64,000 bases of DNA from Rhodanobacter denitrificans (lineage in GTDB: Bacteria; Pseudomonadota; Gammaproteobacteria; Xanthomonadales; Rhodanobacteraceae), in assembly GCF_000230695.2 (NCBI RefSeq), contig NC_020541.1:620001-684000 (forward strand), read 5' to 3'. Numbering within the stretch: the stretch's first letter is position 1; each line of letters opens with the position of its first letter. A model generated the notes under the pieces. The model was not told the origin of the DNA. It ran no database searches and saw only the letters and a list, made by a program, of their open reading frames with translations. The translations under genes and the position numbers were made by a program. Positions 52,462 through 63,637 of the stretch are shown here, piece after piece.

Positions 52462-52997
52462 TCTCCCAATAGCTTGCGCAGCAGGCCGCGGGCGCGGTGC
52501 AGCTGTGCTTTCGAGGTGCCGATCGCCATGCCCAGTTCGCTGCCGATCTCTTCATGCCGCCAGCCCTCGATGTCGTGCAGCACCAGCACGGCGCGGGCAC
52601 GCGGCGGCAGGCTGCCGATCGCGCGTTCCAGCTCTTCGCGCTCGGCGGCGCAGAACGGGGTCTCGCCGGTGTCCGGCAGGTGCTCGTCGTCGAGCATGCT
52701 GACCGGGTCGGCGCCGCGGGCGCGGATGTCCATCAGCGCCACGTTCACCGCCAGCCGGTACAGCCAGGTGCCGAACGCGCTTTCGTGGCGGAAGCCAGGC
52801 AATTTCTGCCAGGCGCGGACAAAGGCATCCTGGGTGAGGTCTTCGGCGCGCGCATGGTCGTAGCCGGCGAGCCGATACACCGCGCCGTGCACGCGACCTA
52901 CGTGCAGCCGGTACAGCCGCTGGAACGCGTGGCGGTCGCCGGCGGCCGCCGCGCGCACGTCATCGCTGTCGTTGGCTCGCGTTGAGGCGGGCGACAT
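52452..52997 (-). CDS. RNA polymerase ECF-type sigma factor
   Basis: A 181-residue sigma-70 family protein. Region 2 is FQRLYRLHVGRVHGAVYRLAGYDHARAEDLTQDAFVRAWQKLPGF with the core-binding DLTQDAFVRAW, followed by FGTWLYRLAVNVALMDIR. Region 4 is LPPRARAVLVLHDIEGWRHEEIGSELGMAIGTSKAQLHRAR. It is probably held inactive by the membrane protein encoded next. The trigger and regulon are not visible; no obvious autoregulatory GGAAC-type promoter was recognised upstream. Confidence 0.93.
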   Translation of the reverse strand: MSPASTRANDSDDVRAAAAGDRHAFQRLYRLHVGRVHGAVYRLAGYDHARAEDLTQDAFVRAWQKLPGFRHESAFGTWLYRLAVNVALMDIRARGADPVSMLDDEHLPDTGETPFCAAEREELERAIGSLPPRARAVLVLHDIEGWRHEEIGSELGMAIGTSKAQLHRARGLLRKLLGECS

Positions 52998-53101
52998 GGC
53001 GCTTCCAAGGGCAGGACAGGCGGCGGTCATCTTGCCAGCTTGGATGCGGCGTTGCGCGAAAGGGTTTGCACGGCGCGCGCCACGCTGGGCCTGCAAGTGC
53101 C

Positions 53102-53128
53102 GCGGGCAGGTCGTGGCGACCTGCCCGC
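53102..53128. terminator. Hairpin between pckG and the sigma factor gene
   Basis: A perfect 12-bp stem (GCGGGCAGGTCG / CGACCTGCCCGC) with the loop TGG lies 13 bases beyond the pckG stop. It has no T-run, so it may be a transcript-end stabiliser or a weak terminator. Confidence 0.45.
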
Positions 53129-53140
53129 CGCCTGGATATC

Positions 53141-54925
53141 TCAGGAAGCAGCGGCCTCGCGGCGCGACGGGCCGGCGTCGTCTTCCAGTGCCTGCACCAC
53201 GCGCTGCTGTTCCCGGCGCAGGCGTTCGGGCAGGCGCGGGGCAAAGCTGGCGAGGTAGTCGCCGATGGCCGACAACTCGGCCTGCCAGCTGGCGTTGTCC
53301 ACCTCGAGCAGTTCCTCGAGCCGGGCACGCTCGAGCCTGAGCCCGTCGAGCTTGAGTTCGCCTTCGTCCGGCAGGATGCCGATCGGCGTCTCCGCGCCGC
53401 TCGCGCGGCCTTCGGCGCGGTCGATCATCCACTCCAGCACGCGCAGGTTGTCGCCGAAGCCCGGCCACAGGAACTTGCCGTCGGCGCCCTTGCGGAACCA
53501 GTTGACGTGGAACACCTTCGGCAGCTTCGCGCCGGGCCGGTCGAACGACAGCCAGTGCGCGAAGTAGTCGCCATAGTGGTAGCCGCAGAACGGCTTCATC
53601 GCCATCGAGTCGCGACGCAGCACGCCGACTGCGCCGGTGGCGGCGGCGGTGGTCTCCGAGCCCATCGCGGCGCCCATCAGTACGCCGTGGCTCCAGTCGC
53701 GCGCTTCCATCACCAGCGGCAGCAGCGAGGGCCGGCGGCCGCCGAACACGATCGCGCTGATCGGCACGCCCTGCGCGGCTTCGGCCGTCTCCGACCAGGT
53801 CGGGCACTGCTTCGCGCTGACCGTGAAGCGGGAATTGGGGTGCGCGGCGGGGCCGTTGGCCGGGTCGTACGGACGCCCCTGCCAGTCGGTGACGGGCGCG
53901 CCGGGCAGGCCTTCCCACCACGGCTGGTTGTCGGCGGTGACGGCGACGTTGGTGAAGATGGTGTCGTGCGAGATGCTGCGCATCGCATTGTGGTTGGTGG
54001 CGTCGCTGGTGCCCGGCGCCACGCCGAAGAAGCCGGCCTCCGGGTTGATCGCGTACAGCCGTCCGTCCGCGCCGGGGTGCATCCAGCAGATGTCGTCGCC
54101 GATCGTCCACACCTTCCAGCCGTCACGCCGGTAGCCTTCCGGCGGAATCAGCATCGACAAGTTGGTCTTGCCGCAGGCGGAGGGGAACGCGGCGGCGACG
54201 TAGTGCGTCTCGCCGCGCGGGTTCTCGATGCCGACGATCAGCATGTGTTCGGCCAGCCAGCCTTCGGTGCGCGCCTGGTTGCTGGCGATGCGCAGCGCGT
54301 GGCACTTCTTGCCCAAGAGCGCGTTGCCGCCGTAGCCGGAGCCGTAGGACTTGATGCTGAACTCGGCCGGGAAGTGCATGATCCAGCGGCGCTCGGGGTC
54401 GAGCTCGCCGATGGAGTGCAGGCCCTTGACGAACGTGCCTTCGCGCTCGATGCGCGCCTGCGCGGCGGCGCCCATGCGGGTCATGATCCGCATGTTGGCG
54501 ACCACGTACGGGCTGTCGGTGATCTCCACCCCGCAGCGTGCCAGCGGCGAGTCGATCGGGCCCATGCAGTACGGGATCACGTACATGGTGCGGCCTTCCA
54601 TGCAGCCGTCGAACAGCGCGTCGATCTTGGCGTGCGCCTCGGCCGGGTCCATCCAGTGGTTGTTCGGGCCGGCGTCTTCCCGGTTCGGATGGCAGACCAG
54701 GGTGAGGTGCTCGACGCGGGCCACGTCGGTGGGATGGGAGCGGTGCAGGTAGCAGCCCGGATGGGTTTGCTGGTTCAGTTCGATCAGCGTGCCGTCGGCC
54801 AGCATCTGCTGCACCAGGGCCTGGTATTCGGCGTCCGAGCCGTCGCACCAGTGGATCCGTGCGGGGCGGGTCAGCGCCGCCGCCTGGTTGACCCACTGTT
54901 CGAGCGCTTCCAGCTTGCTGGCCAT
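53141..54925 (-). CDS. pckG: Phosphoenolpyruvate carboxykinase (GTP)
   Basis: A 594-residue GTP-dependent enzyme that makes PEP from oxaloacetate for gluconeogenesis. Motifs: YVIPYCMGPIDSPLARCGVEITDSPYVVANMRIM, FSIKSYGSGYGGNALLGKKCHALRI, and the P-loop AAFPSACGKTNLSML with the active-site cysteine C251. FGGRRPSLLPLVMEARDW and HVNWFRKG...FLWPGFGDN-type motifs follow. The length is typical of the GTP class, distinct from the shorter ATP class. The ATG at 54925 follows AAGGGGA. Confidence 0.96.
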   Translation of the reverse strand: MASKLEALEQWVNQAAALTRPARIHWCDGSDAEYQALVQQMLADGTLIELNQQTHPGCYLHRSHPTDVARVEHLTLVCHPNREDAGPNNHWMDPAEAHAKIDALFDGCMEGRTMYVIPYCMGPIDSPLARCGVEITDSPYVVANMRIMTRMGAAAQARIEREGTFVKGLHSIGELDPERRWIMHFPAEFSIKSYGSGYGGNALLGKKCHALRIASNQARTEGWLAEHMLIVGIENPRGETHYVAAAFPSACGKTNLSMLIPPEGYRRDGWKVWTIGDDICWMHPGADGRLYAINPEAGFFGVAPGTSDATNHNAMRSISHDTIFTNVAVTADNQPWWEGLPGAPVTDWQGRPYDPANGPAAHPNSRFTVSAKQCPTWSETAEAAQGVPISAIVFGGRRPSLLPLVMEARDWSHGVLMGAAMGSETTAAATGAVGVLRRDSMAMKPFCGYHYGDYFAHWLSFDRPGAKLPKVFHVNWFRKGADGKFLWPGFGDNLRVLEWMIDRAEGRASGAETPIGILPDEGELKLDGLRLERARLEELLEVDNASWQAELSAIGDYLASFAPRLPERLRREQQRVVQALEDDAGPSRREAAAS

Positions 54926-55052
54926 CGTGTCCCCTTGAGGTTTTCGGAAAAAGTGACCGGAAACGCTAGTTTGCGTGCACTGGTATTGCAAGGTTCGATG
55001 CAACAGAAAACGGCGCCGCATGGCGCCGTCCGGGGCCTTCGGCAGGGTAGGG

Positions 55053-55631
55053 TCAGGCCGGGATGAGGGTGGTGATCATGTGTTCGACGTAGGCGTCGAA
55101 CTCTTCATGATTGAGCCGCGGCAGGCCCAGGGTGAAGTTCAGCTGCAGGAAGCCGACGTAGGCGGCATAGGTCAGCCGCGCGCGGTTCAGCGCCTGCGCC
55201 GGGGCCAGGCCGGCCTCACGGTAGGCGGTGGTGAGGAACTCCATGCGCCGCTGCGATACGCGCGCCATCACCGGCACCACCTGCGGGTGATCCAGCGCCT
55301 TCAGCAGCGCCGCATATACCCGGTGCGGCTGCAGTTCGTGCGCGACGCGGCGAAACAGCTCGGGCAGGCGCTGGCGCGGGTCGGCGATCTGCTCGATCTG
55401 GCCCAGCACTTCGCGCTCGCCGTACTGCTCCCAGCGTTCCAGCGTGGCATGCAGCAAAGCCTCGCGGGTGCGGAAATGCCAGTAGAAACTGCCCTTGGTC
55501 ACGCCCAGCTGGCGCGCCAGCGCTTCCACGGCCAGTGCGCCGACGCCGTGTTCGGCAATCAGCTGCAGGGCGGCAAGTTCCCAATCCTCGGCCGACAGCC
55601 GGGTGCGTTCTGGCTTGCTACTGACATTCAT
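55053..55631 (-). CDS. TetR family transcriptional regulator
   Basis: A 192-residue regulator with a TetR helix-turn-helix: WELAALQLIAEHGVGALAVEALARQLGVTKGSFYWHFRTREALLHATLERWE (residues about 15-65). The ligand domain is unassigned. It diverges from the alpha/beta hydrolase-fadE group across 129 bases that contain two palindromes, so it may repress that group and itself. The link to fatty-acid metabolism is inferred from position. Confidence 0.9.
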   Translation of the reverse strand: MNVSSKPERTRLSAEDWELAALQLIAEHGVGALAVEALARQLGVTKGSFYWHFRTREALLHATLERWEQYGEREVLGQIEQIADPRQRLPELFRRVAHELQPHRVYAALLKALDHPQVVPVMARVSQRRMEFLTTAYREAGLAPAQALNRARLTYAAYVGFLQLNFTLGLPRLNHEEFDAYVEHMITTLIPA

Positions 55632-55632
55632 G

Positions 55633-55658
55633 TGCGTATGGTAGCGGCAGCCTACGCA
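55633..55658. promoter_or_regulatory. Palindrome in the leader of the TetR gene
   Basis: TGCGTA (55633-55638) and TACGCA (55653-55658) are inverted across 14 bases, just upstream of the TetR start. The left arm sits inside CGTATGG, which recurs in the palindrome at 55747-55764. Possible operator. Confidence 0.3.
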
Positions 55659-55723
55659 TTTGTAATGCGCCACGTCGATCCGGCCTGGCACCACGGCCGT
55701 CGCCGGGGGCGCCAGGCGCAGGG

Positions 55724-55764
55724 TTGACGCCGCTCGCCGGGGCAATCCATACTCTTCCGTATGG
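55724..55764 (+). promoter_or_regulatory. Leaderless-type promoter and palindrome at the alpha/beta hydrolase start
   Basis: TTGACG (55724-55729, 5 of 6) and CATACT (55748-55753, 4 of 6) are 18 bases apart, placing the transcription start at about 55760, one base before the ATG at 55761. CCATAC-TCTTCC-GTATGG (55747-55764) is a perfect 6-6-6 palindrome covering the -10 and the start codon, well placed for a TetR-type repressor. Confidence 0.5.
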
Positions 55765-56681
55765 TGATCCACGCCCCCACGTCCCCGCTGCTCAGCCGCT
55801 TTCGCGCTGCCGACCTGACTCTGGCGGTGGAGACGCGCTGCCCGGCGGGTCGACCGAGCCTGCTGTTCGCGCACGGGTTCGGCCAGACCCGCGGCGCCTG
55901 GAACGGCGCGGCGGCGGCGCTGGCGCAGGCGGGTTGCCGCTGCGTCACGTTCGATGCGCGCGGCCACGGCGAGAGCGACCGGATGGCGGAAGGCGCGGAG
56001 TCCGGCCATGGCTACCACATGGACCAGTTTGCCGACGACCTGCAGCGCCTGGCCGCAGCGCAGCCGCAGCCGCCGATCCTGGTCGGCGCGTCGATGGGCG
56101 GCCTGCTCGGCATCGTGCTGGCCGGCGAAATCCGGCCGTCGCCGTTCCGTGCGCTGGTGCTGGTGGACATCACGCCGCGCTGGGAAACCGCCGGGGTGGA
56201 ACGCATCCTCGCCTTCATGCAGGCGCATCCGCACGGCTTCGCGAACTACGCCGAGGCGGCCGAGCAGATCGCCGCCTACCTCCCGCAGCGGCGCGAACGC
56301 AAGAGCGAGCAGCAGCTGCGCCCGTTGCTGCGCGAAGGCAGCGACGGCCGGCTGCGCTGGCACTGGGATCCGGCCCTGCTGGCGGGCGACCTGGTGCAGG
56401 AAAGCGAGCGCTACCAGCCGCGCCTGCAGGCCGCCGCGACGACGATCGAGGTGCCGGTGCTGCTGCTCTCGGGCGCGCGCAGCGACGTGGTGTCGCGCGC
56501 CACCGTCGACGAGTTCATGCATCTGGTGCCGCACGCGCAGCATGTCGAGTTGCCGCACGCCACGCACATGGTGGCGGGCGATGCGAATGACGCCTTCACG
56601 CACGAAGTTGCCCGCTTTGTGCAGAGTCTTGATCCGCTACCCGTCGACCGGCGCGTTGCCGGTGCCGCCCAATCGCAATGA
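55761..56681 (+). CDS. Alpha/beta-fold hydrolase
   Basis: A 306-residue hydrolase. The oxyanion region is FAHGFGQTRGAWNGAA, followed by VTFDARGHGESD. The nucleophile elbow is GASMGG (serine near residue 112), and the C-terminal catalytic histidine is likely in LPHATHMVAGD. The cap region is short. It is ten bases upstream of fadE, so the two are probably coexpressed; it may act on acyl thioesters or esters released during fatty-acid oxidation, which is inference. No ribosome site precedes the ATG, in keeping with a leaderless message. Confidence 0.87.
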   Translation: MVIHAPTSPLLSRFRAADLTLAVETRCPAGRPSLLFAHGFGQTRGAWNGAAAALAQAGCRCVTFDARGHGESDRMAEGAESGHGYHMDQFADDLQRLAAAQPQPPILVGASMGGLLGIVLAGEIRPSPFRALVLVDITPRWETAGVERILAFMQAHPHGFANYAEAAEQIAAYLPQRRERKSEQQLRPLLREGSDGRLRWHWDPALLAGDLVQESERYQPRLQAAATTIEVPVLLLSGARSDVVSRATVDEFMHLVPHAQHVELPHATHMVAGDANDAFTHEVARFVQSLDPLPVDRRVAGAAQSQ

Positions 56682-56690
56682 GGTGTTGAG

Positions 56691-59141
56691 ATGTCCGTGC
56701 TACTGACCCTGCTGGCGGCGTTGATTGCCTCCGGCGCCTGCGCCTACCACCGCAGCAGCCTGCGCAGCTGGGCGATCGCCACCGCCGTCGCCACGCTGGT
56801 GGTCGGCCTGATCGCGCATGCGCCGTGGACCACCACGATCCTGCTGATCGTCGAGCTGGCGATCGCGCTGCCGCTGCTGCTGGTGGATTTCCGCCGCAAG
56901 CAGATCACGCTGCCGATCCTGAAGATCTTCGCCAAGGTGACGCCGAAGCTGTCGGAGACCGAGCAGACCGCGCTGGAAGCGGGCACGGTCGGCTTCGAGG
57001 GCGAGCTGTTCTCCGGCAAGCCGGACTGGCACGAACTGCTGAAGCAGCCCAAGCCCGAGCTCTCCGTGGAGGAGCAGGCCTTCATGGCCGGCCCGGTGGA
57101 AGAGCTGTGCGCGATGATCGACGACTGGCAGATCACCCACGAGCTGGCCGACCTGCCGCCGAAGGTGTGGGAGTTCATCAAGAAGAACCGCTTCTTCGGC
57201 ATGATCATCCCGAAGCAGTACGGCGGCCTGCAGTTCTCCGCGCTGGCGCATTCGGCGGTGCTGCAGAAGCTGTCCACCGCGTCGGCCACGGTGTCCTCCA
57301 CGGTGGCCGTGCCGAACTCGCTGGGGCCGGCCGAGCTGCTGCTGCACTACGGTTCGGAGGAGCAGAAGAACCACTACCTGCCGCGCCTGGCGGTGGGCGA
57401 GGAGATTCCCTGCTTCGCGCTGACCGGCCCGTACGCCGGTTCCGACGCCACCTCGATCCCCGACGTGGGCATCGTCTGCAAGCAGGTGGTCGACGGCGTC
57501 GAGACGCTGGGCATCAAGCTCACCTTCGACAAGCGCTACATCACGCTGGCGCCGATCGCCACGGTGGTCGGCCTGGCCTTCCGCATGTACGACCCCGAGC
57601 ACCTGCTCGGCGACAAGGAAGACCTCGGCATCACCCTGGCCTTGCTGCCGCGCTCCACGCCGGGGCTGGAGATCGGCCGCCGCCACTTCCCGCTGAACAT
57701 CCCGTTCCAGAACGGCCCGGTGCGCGGCAAGGAGGTGTTTGCGCCGCTGTCGGTGCTGATCGGCGGGCCGCAGATGGCCGGCCACGGCTGGCGCATGCTG
57801 GTCGAGTGCCTGTCGGTGGGCCGTGCGATCTCGCTGCCGTCCAACGCCACCGGCGGCATGCGCGCCTCGGCGCTGGCGACCGGCGCGTATGCGCGCATGC
57901 GCAAGCAGTTCGGCCTGGCGGTGGCCCGCTTCGAGGGCGTCGAGGAAGCGCTGGCGCGCATCGGCGGCCTCACCTACGCCACCGCCGCGCTGTCGCGCGC
58001 CACTGCGGCGGCGGTCGACCGCGGCGAGAAGCCGGCGGTGCCGTCGGCGATCGCCAAGTACCACGCCACCGAATGGGCACGGCAGATCGCCGCCGACACC
58101 ATGGACGTGCACGGCGGCAAGGCGGTGCAGCTCGGTCCGAAGAACTACGCCGGCCGCGGCTGGTCGGCGGTGCCGATCGCGATCACGGTGGAAGGCGCCA
58201 ACATCATGACGCGCAGCCTGATGATCTTCGGCCAGGGCGCGATCCGCTGCCATCCGTACGTGCTGAAGGAAATGCAGGCGCTGTCGATCGCCGACCGCGG
58301 CGAGCAGCTGAAGACGTTCGACCGCCTGCTGTTCGGCCATATCGGTTTCGGTATCTCCAACGCGGTGCGCAGCTTCGCGATGGGCGTGAGCGGCGCACGC
58401 CTCGGCGAAACCGCCGGTGACGCCTACACCCGCCGCTACTACCGCAAGCTCGACCGCTACTCGGCCGCGCTGGCGCTCACCGCCGACGTGTTCATGGGCG
58501 TGCTCGGCGGCAAGCTGAAGTTCAAGGAGAAGCTGTCGGCGCGCCTGGGCGACGTGCTGAGCTACCTGTACATCGCCAGCAGCATGCTCAAGCAGTACGA
58601 GGACAACGGCCGGCCGGAAGCCGATCGCCCGTTCCTGGCCTGGGGCTTCCATCAGTGCATGTGGCTGATCCAGAACGCGCTGGACGGCGCGATCCGCAAC
58701 TTCCCGGTGCGCCCGGTGGCGTGGCTGCTGCGCGCGCTGGTATTCCCGCTGGGTCGCCGTGAGGTGCCGCCGTCCGACCGCCTCGGCCGCCGCGTCGCCG
58801 CGCTGCTCACCGCGCCGAACGAGGCGCTCGACCGCCTCACCGACTGGGTCTACACCACGCCCACGCCGAACAACACGATCGGCCGCATGAAGGCGCTGCT
58901 GCCGGACGTGATCGCCGCCGAGCCGGTCGAGCGCAAGTTCGGCAAGGCGCAGAAATCCGGCCAGTTCACCGCGCACGATTACCTCGACCAGCTGGCCGAG
59001 GCGCAGCAGGCCGGGGTGATTTCCGAAGCCGAGGCCAACCTGCTCAGGCACGTGCGCGAAGGTGTGTTCGAGTTCATCTCGGTGGACGATTTCGACAGCG
59101 ACGAGCTGCGCGCGTTCAAGACGCGGGCGGACGCCTCCTGA
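56691..59141 (+). CDS. fadE: Acyl-CoA dehydrogenase, FadE type
   Basis: An 816-residue membrane-associated acyl-CoA dehydrogenase. Two N-terminal hydrophobic helices (residues about 1-60) precede the dehydrogenase fold: WEFIKKNRFFGMIIPKQYGGLQFSALAHS, FALTGPYAGSDATSIPD, and LSVGRAISLPSNATGGMRASALATGAYARMRKQFG. The C-terminal DUF1974-type domain characteristic of FadE follows (YLYIASSMLKQYEDNGRP, PLGRREVPPSDRLGRRVA). It carries out the first step of beta-oxidation and hands electrons to EtfAB, also encoded in this window. A hairpin follows its stop. Confidence 0.96.
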   Translation: MSVLLTLLAALIASGACAYHRSSLRSWAIATAVATLVVGLIAHAPWTTTILLIVELAIALPLLLVDFRRKQITLPILKIFAKVTPKLSETEQTALEAGTVGFEGELFSGKPDWHELLKQPKPELSVEEQAFMAGPVEELCAMIDDWQITHELADLPPKVWEFIKKNRFFGMIIPKQYGGLQFSALAHSAVLQKLSTASATVSSTVAVPNSLGPAELLLHYGSEEQKNHYLPRLAVGEEIPCFALTGPYAGSDATSIPDVGIVCKQVVDGVETLGIKLTFDKRYITLAPIATVVGLAFRMYDPEHLLGDKEDLGITLALLPRSTPGLEIGRRHFPLNIPFQNGPVRGKEVFAPLSVLIGGPQMAGHGWRMLVECLSVGRAISLPSNATGGMRASALATGAYARMRKQFGLAVARFEGVEEALARIGGLTYATAALSRATAAAVDRGEKPAVPSAIAKYHATEWARQIAADTMDVHGGKAVQLGPKNYAGRGWSAVPIAITVEGANIMTRSLMIFGQGAIRCHPYVLKEMQALSIADRGEQLKTFDRLLFGHIGFGISNAVRSFAMGVSGARLGETAGDAYTRRYYRKLDRYSAALALTADVFMGVLGGKLKFKEKLSARLGDVLSYLYIASSMLKQYEDNGRPEADRPFLAWGFHQCMWLIQNALDGAIRNFPVRPVAWLLRALVFPLGRREVPPSDRLGRRVAALLTAPNEALDRLTDWVYTTPTPNNTIGRMKALLPDVIAAEPVERKFGKAQKSGQFTAHDYLDQLAEAQQAGVISEAEANLLRHVREGVFEFISVDDFDSDELRAFKTRADAS

Positions 59142-59154
59142 ATCCCACTGACCG

Positions 59155-59183
59155 ACCGGCCCGCCTTGCGGGCCGGTTCCTTT
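59155..59183 (+). terminator. Hairpin between fadE and the thioesterase-like gene
   Basis: ACCGGCCCGC (59155-59164) and GCGGGCCGGT (59168-59177) form a perfect 10-bp stem with the loop CTT, followed by TCCTTT. It lies 14 bases after the fadE stop and 21 before the next ATG, so it is a terminator or attenuator within the group. Confidence 0.6.
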
Positions 59184-59198
59184 GCGAGGGCCAAAAAG

Positions 59199-59672
59199 AT
59201 GAATGCCCCGGTGTTGACCATCTACCGCCGTATCACGCGCTGGCCGGCGGGTCACCGGTTCTTCTCGCGGCTGATCTGCCTGAAGGCGCCGTACTTCGCC
59301 ACCATCGCGCCGCGCTTCGTGGCGCTGGAGCCGGGCCGCTGCGAGGTGCGCATCTGCGACCGGCGCCGTGTGCACAACCACCTCGGCACCATGCATGCGA
59401 TCGCGCTGTGCAACCTGGCCGAGCTGGCTGCCGGGGTGATGACTGATGCGACGATTCCGGCGGACATGCGCTGGATCCCGAAGGGCATGAGCGTCGAGTA
59501 CCTGAAGAAGGCGGTGGGTACGATGCGCGGCGTCGCCACGCCGGAGGCGGGCGTGCCCGGTGCCGGCGGCGGCCGCGAGTGGCCGGTCGGGGTGGAGGTG
59601 ACGGACGACACGGGTGAGACGGTGCTCCGCGCACGCGTGCTGATGTGGGTGTCGTTGCGCAAGCACGGCTGA
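59199..59672 (+). CDS. DUF4442 hotdog-fold, thioesterase-like protein
   Basis: A 157-residue protein resembling the DUF4442/PaaI-type hotdog family: APRFVALEPGRCEVRICDRRRVHNHLGTMHAIALCNLAELAAGVMTDATIP spans the central helix and the HNHLGTMH active-site-like segment. MRWIPKGMSVEYLKKA follows. It probably hydrolyses acyl-CoA or a related thioester. It lies behind fadE after a hairpin. The ATG at 59199 matches the family N-terminus. Confidence 0.85.
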   Translation: MNAPVLTIYRRITRWPAGHRFFSRLICLKAPYFATIAPRFVALEPGRCEVRICDRRRVHNHLGTMHAIALCNLAELAAGVMTDATIPADMRWIPKGMSVEYLKKAVGTMRGVATPEAGVPGAGGGREWPVGVEVTDDTGETVLRARVLMWVSLRKHG

Positions 59673-59690
59673 AAGGCGGCCCGTGCCGGC

Positions 59691-60683
59691 TCAGTCCGCC
59701 AGCATGCAGCGGTTCTTGCCGCTGCGCTTGGCCGCGTACATGGCGCGGTCGGCCGCCTGCATCAGTCGTTCGTCGGCATCGGCCTGCTCGTTCGGCGCGT
59801 ACGGTGCGATGCCGATGCTGGCGCCGACGCGCACCTCGGCCGGCGTGCCGTTGACCCACAGGGCGTAGGGCTCGCCCAGCGCGGCGCAGATTTTTTCGCA
59901 CAGGCGCAGCGCCGTCCGCGGATCGTCGATCTCCTCCAGCACCAGCGCGAACTCGTCGCCGCCGAGCCGCGCCACCGTGTCGTTGCTGCGCAGGTGCGCC
60001 GACAGCCGCGCGGCGATCTCCTGCAGCAGGGCGTCGCCGGCGGCGTGGCCGTGGCTGTCGTTGACGTGCTTGAAGCCGTCGATGTCGATGCTGGCCAGCG
60101 CGAACTGGCTTTGGTGACGGTTCGCGCGCTGGATCGCGCCGTGCAGGCGGTCGTGGAACAGGATGCGGTTCGGCAGCCCGGTCAGCGGGTCGTGGCTGGC
60201 CTGGTGGCGCACCATCGCCTCGATCAGCTGGCGCTCGGCGATCTCGCGACTGAGCTGCTGGTTGCGTTCGGCCAGTTCGTCCCTGGCCTGCTGCAGCTTC
60301 ATGCGCGCCGCGTACAGCTCCAGGAATACGCGCACCTTCGACTGCAGGATCACGTCGTTGATCGGCTTGGCGATGTAGTCCACCGCGCCGGAGCGGTAGC
60401 CCTTGAGCCGGTTCATGTCGTCGACGTAGGCGGCGGTGACGAAGATGATCGGGGTGTCGCGCAGGTGCTCGGCCTCGCCCAGCAGGGCGGCCACCTCGAA
60501 GCCGTCCATGTCCGGCATGTTGACGTCGAGCAGGATCAGCGCGAACTCGTGGTCCAGGCACAGCGCCAGCGCCTCGTTGCCGCTGCGTGCCTCGAACAGC
60601 TCGGCGCCGCTGCGGGCGAGCAGCCGGCGCATGGCGACCAGGTTGGCGGCGGTGTCGTCGACGATCAGGATCTTCGGCAGCAT
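59691..60683 (-). CDS. Response regulator with GGDEF output (diguanylate cyclase)
   Basis: A 330-residue protein. The N-terminal receiver has ILIVDD, the phosphoacceptor LLDVNMPDMDGFE, FVTAA and the lysine in YIAKPIND. A coiled linker (residues about 125-160) leads to GGDEF, ARLGGDEFALVLEE, preceded by DPLTGLPNRILFHDRL. The active site looks intact. The start is ATG 60683; TTG or GTG codons slightly upstream are less likely. The gene follows the hybrid histidine kinase on the same strand, 72 bases downstream, and the two probably form a phosphorelay that sets c-di-GMP. Confidence 0.93.
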   Translation of the reverse strand: MLPKILIVDDTAANLVAMRRLLARSGAELFEARSGNEALALCLDHEFALILLDVNMPDMDGFEVAALLGEAEHLRDTPIIFVTAAYVDDMNRLKGYRSGAVDYIAKPINDVILQSKVRVFLELYAARMKLQQARDELAERNQQLSREIAERQLIEAMVRHQASHDPLTGLPNRILFHDRLHGAIQRANRHQSQFALASIDIDGFKHVNDSHGHAAGDALLQEIAARLSAHLRSNDTVARLGGDEFALVLEEIDDPRTALRLCEKICAALGEPYALWVNGTPAEVRVGASIGIAPYAPNEQADADERLMQAADRAMYAAKRSGKNRCMLAD

Positions 60684-60755
60684 CGTGTACACCAAACAGA
60701 CGGACTCGAGCCTACCTTAACCTCTGCGGCCGGCCGCGGGTAAGGGCCGCCATGC

Positions 60756-63590
<2,835 letters not shown>

Positions 63591-63637
63591 CGCAGTTTGC
63601 CGCCGCGCCTGCCGCAGGTCGGGTGGCGCTCGCCGAC

